Shown here: piece after piece, positions 54,490 through 64,000 of the stretch
Layout: each line of letters starts with the position of its first letter
Position numbering within the stretch: position 1 is the first letter of the stretch
Assembly: GCF_002563965.1 (NCBI RefSeq)
Contig: NZ_PDJF01000001.1
Span: 2,046,001 to 2,110,000, forward strand
Length of the DNA: 64,000 nt
Source of the DNA: Corynebacterium renale
GTDB lineage: Bacteria > Actinomycetota > Actinomycetes > Mycobacteriales > Mycobacteriaceae
Direction of reading: 5' to 3'
Notes under the pieces: generated by a model
Told to the model about the DNA's origin: nothing
Databases searched by the model: none
Seen by the model: the letters and a program-made list of their open reading frames with translations, nothing else
Program-made: the position numbers and the translations under genes

Positions 54490-55572
54490 TTAGGATTCTT
54501 CCGAAAGCTTGGACTGAGTAGCCCCAGCCCAAATGTTGATTCCTGCCTCACGTGCCGCCTGATTGATGGCGTCACGTTCAGCGTCAGAGAACTCTAGATT
54601 ACCCAATGCATCGAGGTTGTCGTCGAGTTGCTGTACTGACGACGCTCCAATCAGCGCACTCGTTACCGTGGTATCGAGGTCACCATCACTTTGCTCACGC
54701 AAAACCCACGCCAGAGCCATCTGGGCTAGGGTCTGACCGCGTTCGCTCGCGATGTCGTTGAGAGTGCGCACCATCTCTAGGTTCTCGTCGCTTAAGAATT
54801 CCTTCTTGAAAGACTTGTTGGCCGCCACTCGGGAATCCTCTGGGATTCCGTGCAGGTAGCGGTCAGTGAGCAGCCCTTGCGCAAGCGGCGAAAACGCAAT
54901 CACACCTAAGCCCTGCTCCGCGCACACAGAAAGAACTGACTGGTCGTGCTCATCCGGTTGCTCAATCCAGCGGTTCACCATGGAATAACTAGGCTGGTGG
55001 ATCAGCAAAGGGCATCCTTCTTCTTCCATGAATTCAGCAGCCTGCGCCGTGAGCTCAGGGCCATAGGAAGAAATACCCACGTAAAGCGCCTTGCCAGAGG
55101 CCACGATGTCACGCAGCGCATACATGGTTTCTTCTAGCGGGGTCTCCGGATCGGGGCGATGGTGATAGAAAATATCCACGTAGTCGAGCCCCAGCCGGCG
55201 CAAAGAAGCGTCGAGCGAACTTACGAGATACTTGCGCGAGCCCCCAAAGCCGTACGGCGAATCGTTCATCTGCCAACCCGCTTTGGAGGAGATGATCAGT
55301 TCGTCGCGGTAGTCGGCAAAATCTTCTTTGAGGATACGGCCGACATTCTTTTCTGCTTCCCCCGGAGGCGGGCCGTAGTTATTAGCCAAGTCGAAATGCG
55401 TAACCCCTCGATCAAACGCTCGGTGCATGATGGCACGCTGCGTCTCGAGGGGCTTATCGGCACCAAAATTGTGCCAGAAACCGAGGCTGATCGCCGGGAG
55501 TTTCAGGCCAGAATGGCCCACCCGGCGATACTGCATGGAGGAATAACGATCTTCTGCGGGAATATACGTCAT
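54490..55572 (-). CDS. Aldo/keto reductase, YghZ/GAP-reductase type
   Basis: The protein of about 360 aa belongs to the AKR14-like group (E. coli YghZ): YRRVGHSGLKLPAISLGFWHNFG, the Asp/Tyr pair in FDLANNYGPPPG, Lys in LIISSKAGW and His in DIFYHHRPDPETPLEETM. YghZ reduces L-glyceraldehyde 3-phosphate and methylglyoxal. The start ATG 55572 has a CATAAT box 6 nt upstream; the track start five codons earlier overlaps that box. It may be co-transcribed with the AKR downstream. Confidence 0.9.
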   Translation of the reverse strand: MTYIPAEDRYSSMQYRRVGHSGLKLPAISLGFWHNFGADKPLETQRAIMHRAFDRGVTHFDLANNYGPPPGEAEKNVGRILKEDFADYRDELIISSKAGWQMNDSPYGFGGSRKYLVSSLDASLRRLGLDYVDIFYHHRPDPETPLEETMYALRDIVASGKALYVGISSYGPELTAQAAEFMEEEGCPLLIHQPSYSMVNRWIEQPDEHDQSVLSVCAEQGLGVIAFSPLAQGLLTDRYLHGIPEDSRVAANKSFKKEFLSDENLEMVRTLNDIASERGQTLAQMALAWVLREQSDGDLDTTVTSALIGASSVQQLDDNLDALGNLEFSDAERDAINQAAREAGINIWAGATQSKLSEES

Positions 55573-55578
55573 GCCCCC

Positions 55579-55584
55579 ATTATG
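55579..55584 (-). promoter_or_regulatory. -10 box of the YghZ-type reductase
   Basis: Minus-strand CATAAT with a 6-nt gap to ATG 55572. Confidence 0.4.
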
Positions 55585-55590
55585 CACGGT

Positions 55591-56949
55591 TTAGTTTTTC
55601 GGGGATTCCTCCTCATTGGTGTTGGCCTCTGTCTCTGTAGCCAAGGTTGCCTCAGTAGATTCGTCAAGAATTTCTTCCACAATTTCTTCAACGTCGCCGT
55701 CCAATGGCACCTCGTCGTCATTCACAAGTTCCTCAACGACCTCCGTGAGCACCGTTTGACGGAGGTTGGAGTCGTTAGCCACCGACTCGGCCAGCAGCTC
55801 CTTAACCTCACGCTCATCCTTGCGGGTGAACTTTTCATCCGGATGATGCTGCTGCGTGAACAGGGAGCGGATACGCACGCGGCGTTCTGCTTCCGCGGAA
55901 ATCAGCTTGCGGTCCTTCAAGTACGCGAAGACCATAACCGCAATCAATACCAGACCCAGGTAGCCCAAGATTGGGTACATAATGCCCATCAAGTCGGAGA
56001 ACCCAACGAAACTTACGGCAAAACCTACCAGCGTGGCAGCAAAGAAGTAAGGACGGAACTTCGACTGCTTACCGGCCGCTAGTCGACGCCCCAAGGCGTA
56101 GAACATGCCGATACAAGTGTTGTAAATCATCGCATAGATAATCCAGACCACGACGAGCGCCATCCATGGCGCAATTTGGTCAAAGATCTTCAACGTCGGG
56201 ACTTCAGCATCTGCGATCATCTCCACGCCGAAGTACATCATCACGACCATCATGAGCAGCAAGATCGTGTAGCAGATACCGCCGACAAGGCCGCCAAGGC
56301 CGGCTTCGCGCGGACTCAGGAAGGAACCACCGATAACCAAAACCATGGACGCAGCCAGAATCAGGCAAAGACCTGCGTAATTGATAGAGGAAAGGAACCA
56401 GTTGCTCATAGCTGGCTCGAGCGCCGTAGCCTGCGCCTCGACCGTCGAGAGATCCTCTGGAAGGTTGGTCATCACGTAGACGAACGCAATAATCACGGCG
56501 ATGATAATCAACGGAGTGATTGCACCGATAACCTTGGATACGCGGTCGATGTCCAAGAAGCCCGTAGCCAGAACGAGGATCAACATAATCGTGGATCCGA
56601 CCCAGGCTGGCCATCCAAACTGTTGCTCCAAGGTGGAACCCGCGCCTGCGAGCATGACAAACCCCAGCGCAAAAAGAGTAATCATCGTGGCAATATCCAT
56701 GAAACGGGATACCCACTTGTGCGCAATCGAGTTGTACACCTCTTGGTGTTCATCGGCCATGTAGTAGCTACCCAACTGGAGAATCACCATGCCGCCGATA
56801 CCAATAACAGTGCCGGCGATGATGGCACCCCAAATGCCGTTACTACCGAAGGAAATAAAGTACTGAATAGTCTCCTGGCCTGTGGCAAAGCCAGCGCCAA
56901 CCAGCAAACCAATCAAGGCGAGGGAGATGGAAATAATCCGTCTTACCAT
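55591..56949 (-). CDS. YkvI-family membrane transporter
   Basis: The 452-aa protein has ten or eleven membrane helices and the LeuT-fold entry motif SLALIGLLVGAGFATGQE found in YkvI/COG3949 transporters. A long acidic C-terminal cytoplasmic tail (about 100 residues, Glu/Asp rich, EIVEEILDEST) is unusual. Substrate unknown; relatives resemble amino-acid or cation symporters. ATG 56949 follows GAGGAA by 7 nt, and the 33 extra N-terminal codons in the open frame do not resemble the family. Confidence 0.85.
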   Translation of the reverse strand: MVRRIISISLALIGLLVGAGFATGQETIQYFISFGSNGIWGAIIAGTVIGIGGMVILQLGSYYMADEHQEVYNSIAHKWVSRFMDIATMITLFALGFVMLAGAGSTLEQQFGWPAWVGSTIMLILVLATGFLDIDRVSKVIGAITPLIIIAVIIAFVYVMTNLPEDLSTVEAQATALEPAMSNWFLSSINYAGLCLILAASMVLVIGGSFLSPREAGLGGLVGGICYTILLLMMVVMMYFGVEMIADAEVPTLKIFDQIAPWMALVVVWIIYAMIYNTCIGMFYALGRRLAAGKQSKFRPYFFAATLVGFAVSFVGFSDLMGIMYPILGYLGLVLIAVMVFAYLKDRKLISAEAERRVRIRSLFTQQHHPDEKFTRKDEREVKELLAESVANDSNLRQTVLTEVVEELVNDDEVPLDGDVEEIVEEILDESTEATLATETEANTNEEESPKN

Positions 56950-57096
56950 ATAAAAATTCCTCAAAGTGTTACAGCTCACGTTTTTGAGCTTGTTCAGGTA
57001 CCCGAACCACACTAGAGGAAATGGGTGCCAGATAGCAGACTTTTTCACGCAATTGGCACCCCAGCCCCGAAATCCCCCCGAGCCCCCTTAGCGGTG

Positions 57097-58599
57097 TTAG
57101 CCCAGCTTCTTGGCGATAATCTGGTTCACCTGCTGCGGGTCAGCCTTACCGCGTGTGGCCTTCATCACAGCACCTACGATGGCGCCGGTCACCTTCGTGT
57201 TTCCGGCACGGTACTTCTCTACGATATCCGGGTTGGCAGCCAAAGCATCGTCGACGGCCTTCTCCACTGCCCCATCATCGCGGACGACCTCTAGGCCACG
57301 GTCTGCGACAACCTTGTCCACGTCGCCTTCGCCGGCGATGACGCCATCAACTGCCTGGCGAGCCAGCTTGGTGGTCAGCTTGCCCTCCTTCACCAGTTCA
57401 ATCACGCGCGCGACCTGAACCGGGGTGATACCAACCGCATCGAGGTCGACGCCGGCCTCGTTAGCCTTCGCAGTGATGTAAGAAACCCACCAGGCACGAG
57501 CCTCGTCCGGCGCGGAACCTGCCTCAGTGGTCTCAATAATCAGGTCGAGCGCACCGGCGTTGACTAGGTCACGCATCTCAGCGTCAGACAGATCCCACTC
57601 CTTTTGGATACGTGCGCGACGTACCCACGGCAGCTCTGGCAAGGTGGCCCGAATTTCCTCGACCCACTCGCGCGGAGCGATAACAGGAGGCAGGTCAGGA
57701 TCGTTGAAGTAGCGGTAATCCTCCGCCGTCTCCTTCGGGCGGCCCTTCTTCGTCGTGCCGTCTTCCTGGTAGTGGCGCGTTTCCTGGTCGATGACGCCGC
57801 CGTCGTCAAGCACTGCAGCCTGACGCTGCATCTCGAAGCGGACAGCCTGCTCTACCGACTTCAGGGAGTTGATGTTCTTCGTCTCGGTGCGGGTGCCAAA
57901 TTCGGTGGTGCCCACCGGGCGCAGGGACAAGTTGGAGTCCACACGCATCGACCCCTGGTCCATGCGCGCATCCGACACGCCCAAAGCCTTCACCAGGTCG
58001 CGCAGCGCCGTAACGTAGGCGCGAGCAACCTCAGGTGCGCGGGCACCAGCGCCCTCAATCGGCTTCGTAACAATCTCAATGAGCGGAACGCCGGCACGGT
58101 TGACGTCGACAAGTGACTTCGTCGCACCAGCAATACGGCCGCCAGCGCCACCGATGTGCGTCAGCTTCGCGGTGTCTTCCTCCATGTGTGCGCGCTCAAT
58201 CTCCACGCGCCACTCGGTGCCATCGTCGAGCTGGACGTCCAAGTAGCCGTCGTACGCAATGGGCTCATCGTACTGCGAAATCTGGTAGTTCTTCGGCTGA
58301 TCCGGGTAGAAGTAATTCTTCCGGGCAAAACGGGAAGACTCCGCAATGCTGCAGTTCAAAGCCAAGCCAATCTTGATGGCCCACTCCACACCCTGTGCAT
58401 TCACAACCGGCAGAGCGCCCGGCAGGCCAAGACACGTAGGATCCACGTGAGAGTTCGGATCGCCACCAAAATGGGCGGACGAAGAGGAGAACATTTTCGA
58501 TTCTGTAGCCAACTCAACGTGGACCTCAAGGCCCATCACTGGGTCATACTTTTCTAGGACTTCATCGAAATCCATCACATCATAAATCGCACCAGTCAT
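57097..58599 (-). CDS. gatB: Aspartyl/glutamyl-tRNA amidotransferase subunit B
   Basis: The 500-aa subunit recognises misacylated tRNA and phosphorylates the glutamate. Motifs include [13 protein letters not shown], the cradle segments [15 protein letters not shown] and [29 protein letters not shown], and the C-terminal YqeY-like tail domain ending [19 protein letters not shown] 58599 is used: TAGACT lies 7 nt upstream, and the first 14 residues of the longer frame include that box. It is 5 kb from gatCA, the usual corynebacterial split. Confidence 0.96.
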   Translation of the reverse strand: MTGAIYDVMDFDEVLEKYDPVMGLEVHVELATESKMFSSSSAHFGGDPNSHVDPTCLGLPGALPVVNAQGVEWAIKIGLALNCSIAESSRFARKNYFYPDQPKNYQISQYDEPIAYDGYLDVQLDDGTEWRVEIERAHMEEDTAKLTHIGGAGGRIAGATKSLVDVNRAGVPLIEIVTKPIEGAGARAPEVARAYVTALRDLVKALGVSDARMDQGSMRVDSNLSLRPVGTTEFGTRTETKNINSLKSVEQAVRFEMQRQAAVLDDGGVIDQETRHYQEDGTTKKGRPKETAEDYRYFNDPDLPPVIAPREWVEEIRATLPELPWVRRARIQKEWDLSDAEMRDLVNAGALDLIIETTEAGSAPDEARAWWVSYITAKANEAGVDLDAVGITPVQVARVIELVKEGKLTTKLARQAVDGVIAGEGDVDKVVADRGLEVVRDDGAVEKAVDDALAANPDIVEKYRAGNTKVTGAIVGAVMKATRGKADPQQVNQIIAKKLG

Positions 58600-58606
58600 G
58601 GGGCAC

Positions 58607-58612
58607 AGTCTA
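58607..58612 (-). promoter_or_regulatory. -10 box of gatB
   Basis: Minus-strand TAGACT with a 7-nt gap to ATG 58599. Confidence 0.5.
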
Positions 58613-58665
58613 GCCGATACCCCTGAACCATTGTGCAGCACTACCTACCTGCACATACCCCCACC

Positions 58666-58706
58666 AAAAATGCCGGTGGCGGGCAGGAAAATTCCCTGCC
58701 CGCCAC
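58666..58706 (-). terminator. Terminator of the BASS transporter gene
   Basis: GTGGCGGGCAGG / CCTGCCCGCCAC is a perfect 12-bp stem; on the minus strand CGGCATTTTTGG follows. Confidence 0.85.
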
Positions 58707-58727
58707 GCCGATTACGGCCATTGTAAA

Positions 58728-59699
58728 CTACGCAGACTCCACCTGTGTGGCCTCTGCGTTGCGCTTGTCAATCGTCCGGCACAATGCAGCAAGCATCGCG
58801 CCCGACAGGTTATGCCACACCGAGAACACTGCGGCAGGAAGCGCAGCAAGCGGCGACATGTACTGGGTGGCCAAGGAAGCAGCAAGGCCGGAATTCTGCA
58901 TGCCGATTTCCACGGCCATCGTGCGTCGAGAAGCTTGGGGCTGGCCGGTGACCTTGCCAGTCGCCCAGCCCAACCCGTAACCCAAACCGTTGTGAACAAT
59001 CACAGCAATCACCACGGTGAGGCCAGCGGTCAAAATGACATCGCGGGAGCCGGAAACAACAATCGCCACAATCGTGGAAATTGCCACCACAGAAATCCAC
59101 GGCATCGCCGGCACAAAACGTGCGACCAGCTTAGGCAGCAGTGCGCTGACCAACAGGCCGGCTGCAATCGGAACCAAAACAACCTGAACGATCGACCACG
59201 CCATAGCTGCCCCATTTAACGGCATGTACTGGCCCGCCAGCCACTGCGTCAACAGCGGAGTCATAATCGGCGCCAGCAGCGTAGACACAGAGGTCATCGT
59301 CACAGAAAGCGCGACGTCACCACGCGCCAAGTACGACACCACATTCGACGAGGTACCACCCGGCGCACAGCCCACCAAGATCACACCGGCGGCAATCTCA
59401 GGCGGCAACTGCATGACCCACACAACAAACACCGCGATTGCCGGCATGATGACGTACTGGGCAATCACACCAATCAGCACTGGCAAAGGACGCTTGACGA
59501 CGAGCACAAAGTCGGATGCCTTCATCGTCAAACCCATGCCGAACATGATGATGCCCAAAAGTGGCGTTGTCCAGGAGGAAATCTGCTGCACCGGCTCCCA
59601 GAACACGTAACCAATAATTCCGCCGATAATCACCAAAACCGGAAAGCCCAGGGAGGCGATGTACGCATTTTTATCTTCAGATTGAGTCGTCGTAGACAT
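58728..59699 (-). CDS. Bile acid:sodium symporter (BASS) family transporter
   Basis: The protein of about 323 aa has ten membrane helices and the BASS core motifs: FGMGLTMKASDF early, GCAPGGTSSNVVSYLARGD (the crossover helix with Na sites) and SRRTMAVEIGMQNSGLAASLA late. BASS members move organic acids such as pantoate or keto acids with sodium; the bacterial substrate is unknown. MSTTTQSED at 59699 is the likely N terminus. The gene lies between gatB and the RNase H-like gene, in the slot it occupies in other corynebacteria by my recollection. Confidence 0.9.
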   Translation of the reverse strand: MSTTTQSEDKNAYIASLGFPVLVIIGGIIGYVFWEPVQQISSWTTPLLGIIMFGMGLTMKASDFVLVVKRPLPVLIGVIAQYVIMPAIAVFVVWVMQLPPEIAAGVILVGCAPGGTSSNVVSYLARGDVALSVTMTSVSTLLAPIMTPLLTQWLAGQYMPLNGAAMAWSIVQVVLVPIAAGLLVSALLPKLVARFVPAMPWISVVAISTIVAIVVSGSRDVILTAGLTVVIAVIVHNGLGYGLGWATGKVTGQPQASRRTMAVEIGMQNSGLAASLATQYMSPLAALPAAVFSVWHNLSGAMLAALCRTIDKRNAEATQVESA

Positions 59700-59828
59700 G
59701 ACACCACATTTCTTTACACACCAATAGAAACGGTGCCAGCACATTATCCAAAGGGTGGCGGATACGTGCTGGTCACACCGAACACCAGGGTTGTGGTGCT
59801 ACCAATGGAGCATCATTTTACAACGCCA

Positions 59829-60890
59829 CTAATCTTTAATTTCCACCAGCCCCGCAGCAAGGAGGATTTTGCGGTACGGCGTAGCTGTTACGTGCTCGCC
59901 ATTGTGAAATTTCTTCCATTGGCGCTTAGCCTCACGCACAATCTGAGGCTTGACCGTGTCATGGAAAACCTGCATTTTCCCCAAGGCGTACGCCCTGTTC
60001 GCCCCAAAAGCTAAATGGTGCGCGGCCTCGTTAAGCGGGTGCCCGATATGTCCCGGGACCCACCTGACGGTTGCTACCCCGCTTAGTGGTCGTGGGACCG
60101 CTAGGTTGGAAACAGTATCGGCTGAATCACAGAGCAAAAGCGGTTTGCCTGACTTGCGTTTTCCTCTTCTGAACAGGGTCTCTAAGGCCCAACGGAGTGC
60201 TTGGCCCTCTGCCCGGAAACTGGTCCGCGCATTGGGAAACTGCTGGACCTTGCACACACCACTCGTCGTGATAACGGCTCCGAAAATCGCTTTCTTAGGC
60301 ATGCCGGGTTCATGAAGTACCGACGCGTCCACCGCGCCAACGTCGCGGCCAGCAAATTCTTTTTCCAAGCCCGTCACTCCGACGGGGTAACCCCACTCAT
60401 CGAAAACAACTTTGCCCGCAGCATTGCGTGGGGGCCTTTTCCCGGTCAGCGGTTGCAAGCCACGATCCATACGTGGCAGGCACTGTTTGGCAAGCTCCAG
60501 GCTGCGCAACGCACGTGGCTCCGAACTATCCGTCCAGCGGCTCGTAATTGAATAGTCATAGAGCATGTTGCCCACAAACTGGTGCACGTTCAAACCCATA
60601 GCACGAAGCTGATCGCAACTAGCAGTCCACTCATCCAGAATGTCCATGACGAGGGACCAGATTGCCAAACCTTCGCTCTTACGCTTCGGGTTTGTACGCC
60701 ACTGATCGATGCGCAACATATTGAGACGACGCCCGCGCCGGAACTTGAATGGCCTTTGCGCAGCGTGTCGCGTGGTGGTCCACCACCATTGATCTTTGCC
60801 GATGACCGTCACCGCGGAAAACCGAATCTCTACATTTCCCGCTCGGTTACGGCCAACGACAAACCCGGCGGAGACGCTAAAAACCTCCAT
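59829..60890 (-). CDS. RNase H-fold protein with altered catalytic residue
   Basis: The 353-aa protein has an unassigned N-terminal half and a C-terminal RNase H-like domain (about 182-300). Asp188 (VGAVDASV), Glu228 (FRAEGQALRWALE) and Asp255 (LLCDSADTV) match the first three catalytic acids, and VPGHIGHPLNEAAHHLA matches the last motif except that the usual final Asp (N-x-x-A-D) is His291. Metal-dependent hydrolysis may be weakened or altered. The ATG abuts the pfkA stop codon directly. I cannot assign a biological role. Confidence 0.75.
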   Translation of the reverse strand: MEVFSVSAGFVVGRNRAGNVEIRFSAVTVIGKDQWWWTTTRHAAQRPFKFRRGRRLNMLRIDQWRTNPKRKSEGLAIWSLVMDILDEWTASCDQLRAMGLNVHQFVGNMLYDYSITSRWTDSSEPRALRSLELAKQCLPRMDRGLQPLTGKRPPRNAAGKVVFDEWGYPVGVTGLEKEFAGRDVGAVDASVLHEPGMPKKAIFGAVITTSGVCKVQQFPNARTSFRAEGQALRWALETLFRRGKRKSGKPLLLCDSADTVSNLAVPRPLSGVATVRWVPGHIGHPLNEAAHHLAFGANRAYALGKMQVFHDTVKPQIVREAKRQWKKFHNGEHVTATPYRKILLAAGLVEIKD

Positions 60891-61922
60891 TTAGCCGAAC
60901 ATTGCCTGTGCAGTGTGGTAGCGGTGTTCCGGAACCTGCTTCAGCGTGCCCACGGCTTCCTCGAGAGGGATGTTCACCACGACCTCGCCGTGGAGTGCCA
61001 CCGTCGTGCCAAAAGTGCCTTCGTGTGCAGCACGCGCCGCACGCACACCATAGCGGGTGGCCAGAACACGGTCGTAGGCGGTTGGAGTGCCGCCGCGCTG
61101 AATATGCCCCAAGACCGTCGTGCGAACGTCATGTCCAAGGCGACGGTGAATTTCATCACCAATCTGCTGCCCAATGCCCGTGAAGGTGCGGTGGCCAAAC
61201 TGGTCCACATCACCGATCTTCATCTCCATCGTGCCTTCCTTCGGAAGGGCACCTTCGGCCACGCACACGATGCCGTACTTCTCCCCCATTTGGAAACGGC
61301 GTTCCATGGACTTGCAAATATCTGCAATGTCGAACGGAACCTCGGGAATCACAGTATAGTGCGCGCCGCCGGCCATACCGGCGTGCAGTGCAATCCACCC
61401 AACGTGGCGGCCCATGACCTCCACGATCATCACGCGGTTGTGGGATTCAGCGGTGGTGTGCAGCCGGTCAATGGCCTCGGTAGCCACAGAGACTGCGGTG
61501 TCGAAACCGAAGGTAACGTCGGTGCCATTGACGTCATTATCGATGGTCTTCGGCACGCCCACGACCGGGATACCGTTGTCTGCGAGCCACTTCGCACCTT
61601 TAAGGGTTCCTTCGCCTCCGATAGGAATCAGAGCATCAACACCGGCGTCCTTGAGATTGGCTTTCACCTTGTCAATTCCGGCACGGAAGTCGTCAGGATG
61701 CAAGCGGCCCGTGCCCAAGATGGTGCCACCACGAAGCAGGATCTTGTCCATGTTTTCGTCATCGTAGAGCTGTACTCGGCGGTCTTCGAGCAAACCAACC
61801 CAGCCGTCTTCGTAGCCAATGACCGTAGAACCGTATTCTGCACTCGCAGTACGCACAATTCCTCGGATAACAGCATTGAGGCCAGGACAGTCGCCGCCAG
61901 AAGTAAGTGTCGCTAAACGCAT
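60891..61922 (-). CDS. pfkA: 6-phosphofructokinase
   Basis: The glycolytic commitment enzyme (343 aa). It shows [24 protein letters not shown] (the group III variant of GGDG), PKTIDNDV with the catalytic Asp, [10 protein letters not shown], and [15 protein letters not shown]. The Gly after GGE points to ATP rather than PPi as donor, by family rules; this is not proof. The promoter box TAAAGT is 7 nt before the ATG. The downstream RNase H-like gene begins at the next base after its stop. Confidence 0.96.
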   Translation of the reverse strand: MRLATLTSGGDCPGLNAVIRGIVRTASAEYGSTVIGYEDGWVGLLEDRRVQLYDDENMDKILLRGGTILGTGRLHPDDFRAGIDKVKANLKDAGVDALIPIGGEGTLKGAKWLADNGIPVVGVPKTIDNDVNGTDVTFGFDTAVSVATEAIDRLHTTAESHNRVMIVEVMGRHVGWIALHAGMAGGAHYTVIPEVPFDIADICKSMERRFQMGEKYGIVCVAEGALPKEGTMEMKIGDVDQFGHRTFTGIGQQIGDEIHRRLGHDVRTTVLGHIQRGGTPTAYDRVLATRYGVRAARAAHEGTFGTTVALHGEVVVNIPLEEAVGTLKQVPEHRYHTAQAMFG

Positions 61923-61929
61923 GATTACT

Positions 61930-61935
61930 ACTTTA
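61930..61935 (-). promoter_or_regulatory. -10 box of pfkA
   Basis: Minus-strand TAAAGT with a 7-nt gap to ATG 61922. Confidence 0.5.
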
Positions 61936-62012
61936 GACTGTCTGTCCTGGCCCTGCCACGGCGGGACTGGCCCGCTCTTTTTGGCCTAATCGGACAAGTT
62001 ATGTGGCGAAGC

Positions 62013-62048
62013 AAAAGCCAGATTCACGTGGCAGTGAATCTGGCTTTT
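62013..62048 (-). terminator. Terminator of gatCA
   Basis: AAAAGCCAGATTCAC / GTGAATCTGGCTTTT is a 15-bp perfect stem with loop GTGGCA, 20 bp past the gatA stop; TTTT closes it on the minus strand. Confidence 0.85.
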
Positions 62049-62067
62049 AGTACCGAGCAGGCTGAAA

Positions 62068-63552
62068 CTACTTGCGGCCTGCCTCGTAGGCAGCGCCCAC
62101 GCGGTAGAGGCGATCATCGGCGAATGCTGGCGCCATGATCTGGAGGCCCGTTGGCAGACCCGTGTCCGGGGCAAAACCTGCAGGGACGGACATGCCACAC
62201 AGACCTGCCAGGTTCAGTGGCAGGGTGCACAGGTCGAAGTTGTACATCTCCAGTGGGTCTTCATTCTTTTCTCCCAGCTTAAATGCCGTCGTAGGCGTGG
62301 TTGGGGAAATCAGAACGTCAACCTTCTCATAAGCCTTGGCAAAGTCCTGGGCGATGAGTGTACGAACGCGCTGTGCCTGCAAGTAGTAGGCGTCGTAGTA
62401 GCCCACAGACAGGGCGTACGTGCCCAGGATGATACGACGCTTCACCTCAGGGCCGAAGCCAGCTGCACGCGACAGTGCCATGACCTCATCCGCGGAGTGG
62501 GAGCCGTCGTCACCGACGCGCAAGCCGTAACGCATGCCGTCGAAACGCGCAAGGTTGGAGGAAACTTCGCACGGCATAATCAGGTAGTACGCGCCGAGCG
62601 CATCTTCAAAGTGCGGGCAGTCTACCTCAACGATTTCTGCGCCCTGAGATTCCAGCTGCGCAACTGCAGCGCGGAACTGCTCAAGGACACCAGGCTGGAA
62701 TCCTTCACGATCAAACTGCTTCACGACGCCCACGCGCACGCCTTTGAGATCGCCGCGGCTGCCCTCACGCGCAGCGTCGACGACTGGTGCGACCGGCTTG
62801 TTCACGCTCGTTGCATCGAGCGGATCGTGCCCGGCAATGACCTCGTGCAGCAGCGCCGTATCGAGAACGGTGCGTGCCGAAGGACCACCCTGGTCCAGGG
62901 AAGAAGCACAGGCAATCAAGCCGTAGCGGGATACCGTGCCATACGTTGGCTTGACACCCACGGTGTTGGTCAGCGCGGCCGGCTGACGGATGGAACCACC
63001 GGTGTCCGTACCGATACCCAGCGGCGCCTGGCCAGCGGCGATAGCGGCCGAAGTGCCGCCACCGGAACCGCCTGGGGTGCGTTCAATGTCATACGGATTC
63101 TTCGACGGACCGTATGCGGAGTTCTCTGTGGAAGACCCCATGGCGAACTCATCCATGTTGGTCTTACCCAGAATCGGGATGCCGGCTGCACGCAACTTCT
63201 TGGTCAGGGTTGCGTCGTAAGGGCTCATGTAGCCCTCAAGCATCTTCGACGCCGCAGTCGTTGGGGCGTCAGTAGTAGTAAAGACGTCCTTCAGCGCGAT
63301 TGGCACGCCTGCAAGGGCCGAGCTCGGCGCCTGCCCTGCGTCCAAAGCCTTATCGACGGCGTCAGCTGCAGCCAATGCCTCTTCAGCACCCACGTGGAGG
63401 AAAGCGTTGAGCTCGCTGTTGGTCTCCGCAATGCGGTCGAGGTGTGCTTGGGTAACTTCGCGCGAGGACACTTCGCGGGCGTGAATCTTGCCTGCAAGTT
63501 CTGCGGCGGTCAGGCTAGTAAGCCCGGATTCGGGAACGGTGTAATCAGTCAT
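62068..63552 (-). CDS. gatA: Aspartyl/glutamyl-tRNA amidotransferase subunit A
   Basis: Amidase-signature glutaminase (494 aa) that feeds ammonia to GatB. The Lys (ALKDVFTT), Ser in [14 protein letters not shown] and nucleophile Ser in [13 protein letters not shown] are all present, and the C-terminal [14 protein letters not shown] matches GatA. It is 3 bp downstream of gatC, so the two form an operon. With gatB, gltX and tRNA-Gln in this window it completes the indirect Gln-tRNA pathway. Confidence 0.97.
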   Translation of the reverse strand: MTDYTVPESGLTSLTAAELAGKIHAREVSSREVTQAHLDRIAETNSELNAFLHVGAEEALAAADAVDKALDAGQAPSSALAGVPIALKDVFTTTDAPTTAASKMLEGYMSPYDATLTKKLRAAGIPILGKTNMDEFAMGSSTENSAYGPSKNPYDIERTPGGSGGGTSAAIAAGQAPLGIGTDTGGSIRQPAALTNTVGVKPTYGTVSRYGLIACASSLDQGGPSARTVLDTALLHEVIAGHDPLDATSVNKPVAPVVDAAREGSRGDLKGVRVGVVKQFDREGFQPGVLEQFRAAVAQLESQGAEIVEVDCPHFEDALGAYYLIMPCEVSSNLARFDGMRYGLRVGDDGSHSADEVMALSRAAGFGPEVKRRIILGTYALSVGYYDAYYLQAQRVRTLIAQDFAKAYEKVDVLISPTTPTTAFKLGEKNEDPLEMYNFDLCTLPLNLAGLCGMSVPAGFAPDTGLPTGLQIMAPAFADDRLYRVGAAYEAGRK

Positions 63553-63555
63553 TGC

Positions 63556-63849
63556 TTATTCCCCCAAAATCTGTGGAACGACAAAACGCTGGTCTTCTGC
63601 ATCCGGAGCCTGGTCCAATGCTTGCTCAGGGGTCAGCACATCGCGGGCGGAGTCTGCGCGCATGGTGGTGGCAATAGAGTGCGGATGGCTCATGGGTTCG
63701 ACGCCTTCGGTGTCGACCTGGCGTACCTGCGCCACCGTCGCCACGATTCCGTCAATCTGCTGCGCATATTGGTCAAGCTCTTCCTCAGGCAAGCTCAAGC
63801 GAGCGAGCTTGGCCAGGTGAGCGACTTCTTCACGCGAAATATCGGACAT
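63556..63849 (-). CDS. gatC: Aspartyl/glutamyl-tRNA amidotransferase subunit C
   Basis: The 97-aa stabilising subunit begins MSDISREEVAHLAKLARLSL and has the conserved VDTEGVEPMSHP motif and a C-terminal DQRFVVPQILGE. ATG 63849 follows GAAGGAAG; the frame upstream (17 codons) does not match the family. It leads gatCA. Confidence 0.95.
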   Translation of the reverse strand: MSDISREEVAHLAKLARLSLPEEELDQYAQQIDGIVATVAQVRQVDTEGVEPMSHPHSIATTMRADSARDVLTPEQALDQAPDAEDQRFVVPQILGE

Positions 63850-63988
63850 GAATACTTCCTTCTTCGCAGTTCGTTGGTCCTGTAATAGATTCGATTTCAC
63901 ATCCTAGTCCACGCAGAGTTTCCCGGTTCACGCGCCCACCTGCCCGAAATCTGTGTCGGCCTTCACATATTTTAGAGACGCTAACCGC

Positions 63989-63994
63989 TATCAT
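63989..63994 (+). promoter_or_regulatory. Possible rightward -10 box at window edge
   Basis: TATCAT is followed by GTAGGT at the window end, so a leaderless gene could start at the next base. Only the box is visible. Confidence 0.2.
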
Positions 63995-64000
63995 GTAGGT

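Noticed and set aside
54450-55590. Reading the two aldo/keto reductases as a tandem duplication
   Set aside because: They belong to clearly different AKR subgroups with different lengths and motifs.
60582-63885. Frames of 444 and 462 codons on the plus strand
   Set aside because: They lie opposite the RNase H-like gene/pfkA and gatA/gatC and show low-complexity shadow composition.

Overview
The window is a high-G+C Gram-positive chromosome segment with the gene content and order of the genus Corynebacterium. The assignment rests on several neighbourhoods: leuCD divergent from an IclR regulator (LtbR type), an ndnR-nadA-nadB-nadC-nadS operon, a qorR/qor2 pair, a fused pabAB, an mscCG-like channel divergent from ilvBNC, serA-leuB-odx-gltX, and gatCA/pfkA/gatB. 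Mycothiol-era features (a CPWAHR-type GST without glutathione genes) and indirect Gln-tRNA synthesis agree. The species cannot be fixed from sequence reading alone.

Layout. 0-16.6 kb is mostly core metabolism: the end of a histidine-phosphatase/NUDIX gene, leuD, leuC, ltbR, an amidase, a HipBA-type toxin-antitoxin pair, an alpha carbonic anhydrase lipoprotein, the five-gene NAD operon, qor2/qorR, pabAB and pabC. 16.6-24.2 kb looks accessory and is AT-richer: an Abi_2 (HEPN) protein, an orphan RelB-like antitoxin with a truncated relE, a secreted metallophosphoesterase with a PHO-box-like repeat, an unknown protein, and a MazG / GIY-YIG-DUF2075 helicase pair that is the best candidate for an undescribed (probably defence) system. 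It ends at a tRNA-Glu gene. 24.2-31.2 kb lies between two copies of tRNA-Glu plus its terminator. It holds a lipoprotein, a self-sufficient P450-reductase fusion with a 75-aa partner, a TSUP transporter, an unknown protein and a GntR/DUF1648 pair.

31.2-49.1 kb is core again: tRNA-Glu, tRNA-Gln, gltX, an isochorismate synthase, odx, leuB, serA, a large lipoprotein, a DUF262 protein, ilvC, ilvN, ilvB with a leader-peptide attenuator, mscCG, a PH-domain protein and ilvD. 49.1-64 kb holds a GT87 mannosyltransferase, a DoxX protein, a secreted HNH nuclease, a GST, two aldo/keto reductases, a YkvI-type transporter, gatB, a BASS transporter, an RNase H-like protein, pfkA, gatA and gatC.

How the genes work together. 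Most of the branched-chain amino acid pathway is here (leuCD, leuB, ilvBN, ilvC, ilvD), with LtbR and ribosome-mediated attenuation as visible controls. GltX, tRNA-Glu, tRNA-Gln and GatCAB make up the whole transamidation route to Gln-tRNA. NdnR probably controls de novo NAD synthesis, with NadS supplying sulfur for the NadA cluster. A recurring feature is leaderless transcription: about twenty start codons sit 6-8 nt behind a TANNNT-type -10 box and lack a Shine-Dalgarno sequence. This was used to choose many starts.
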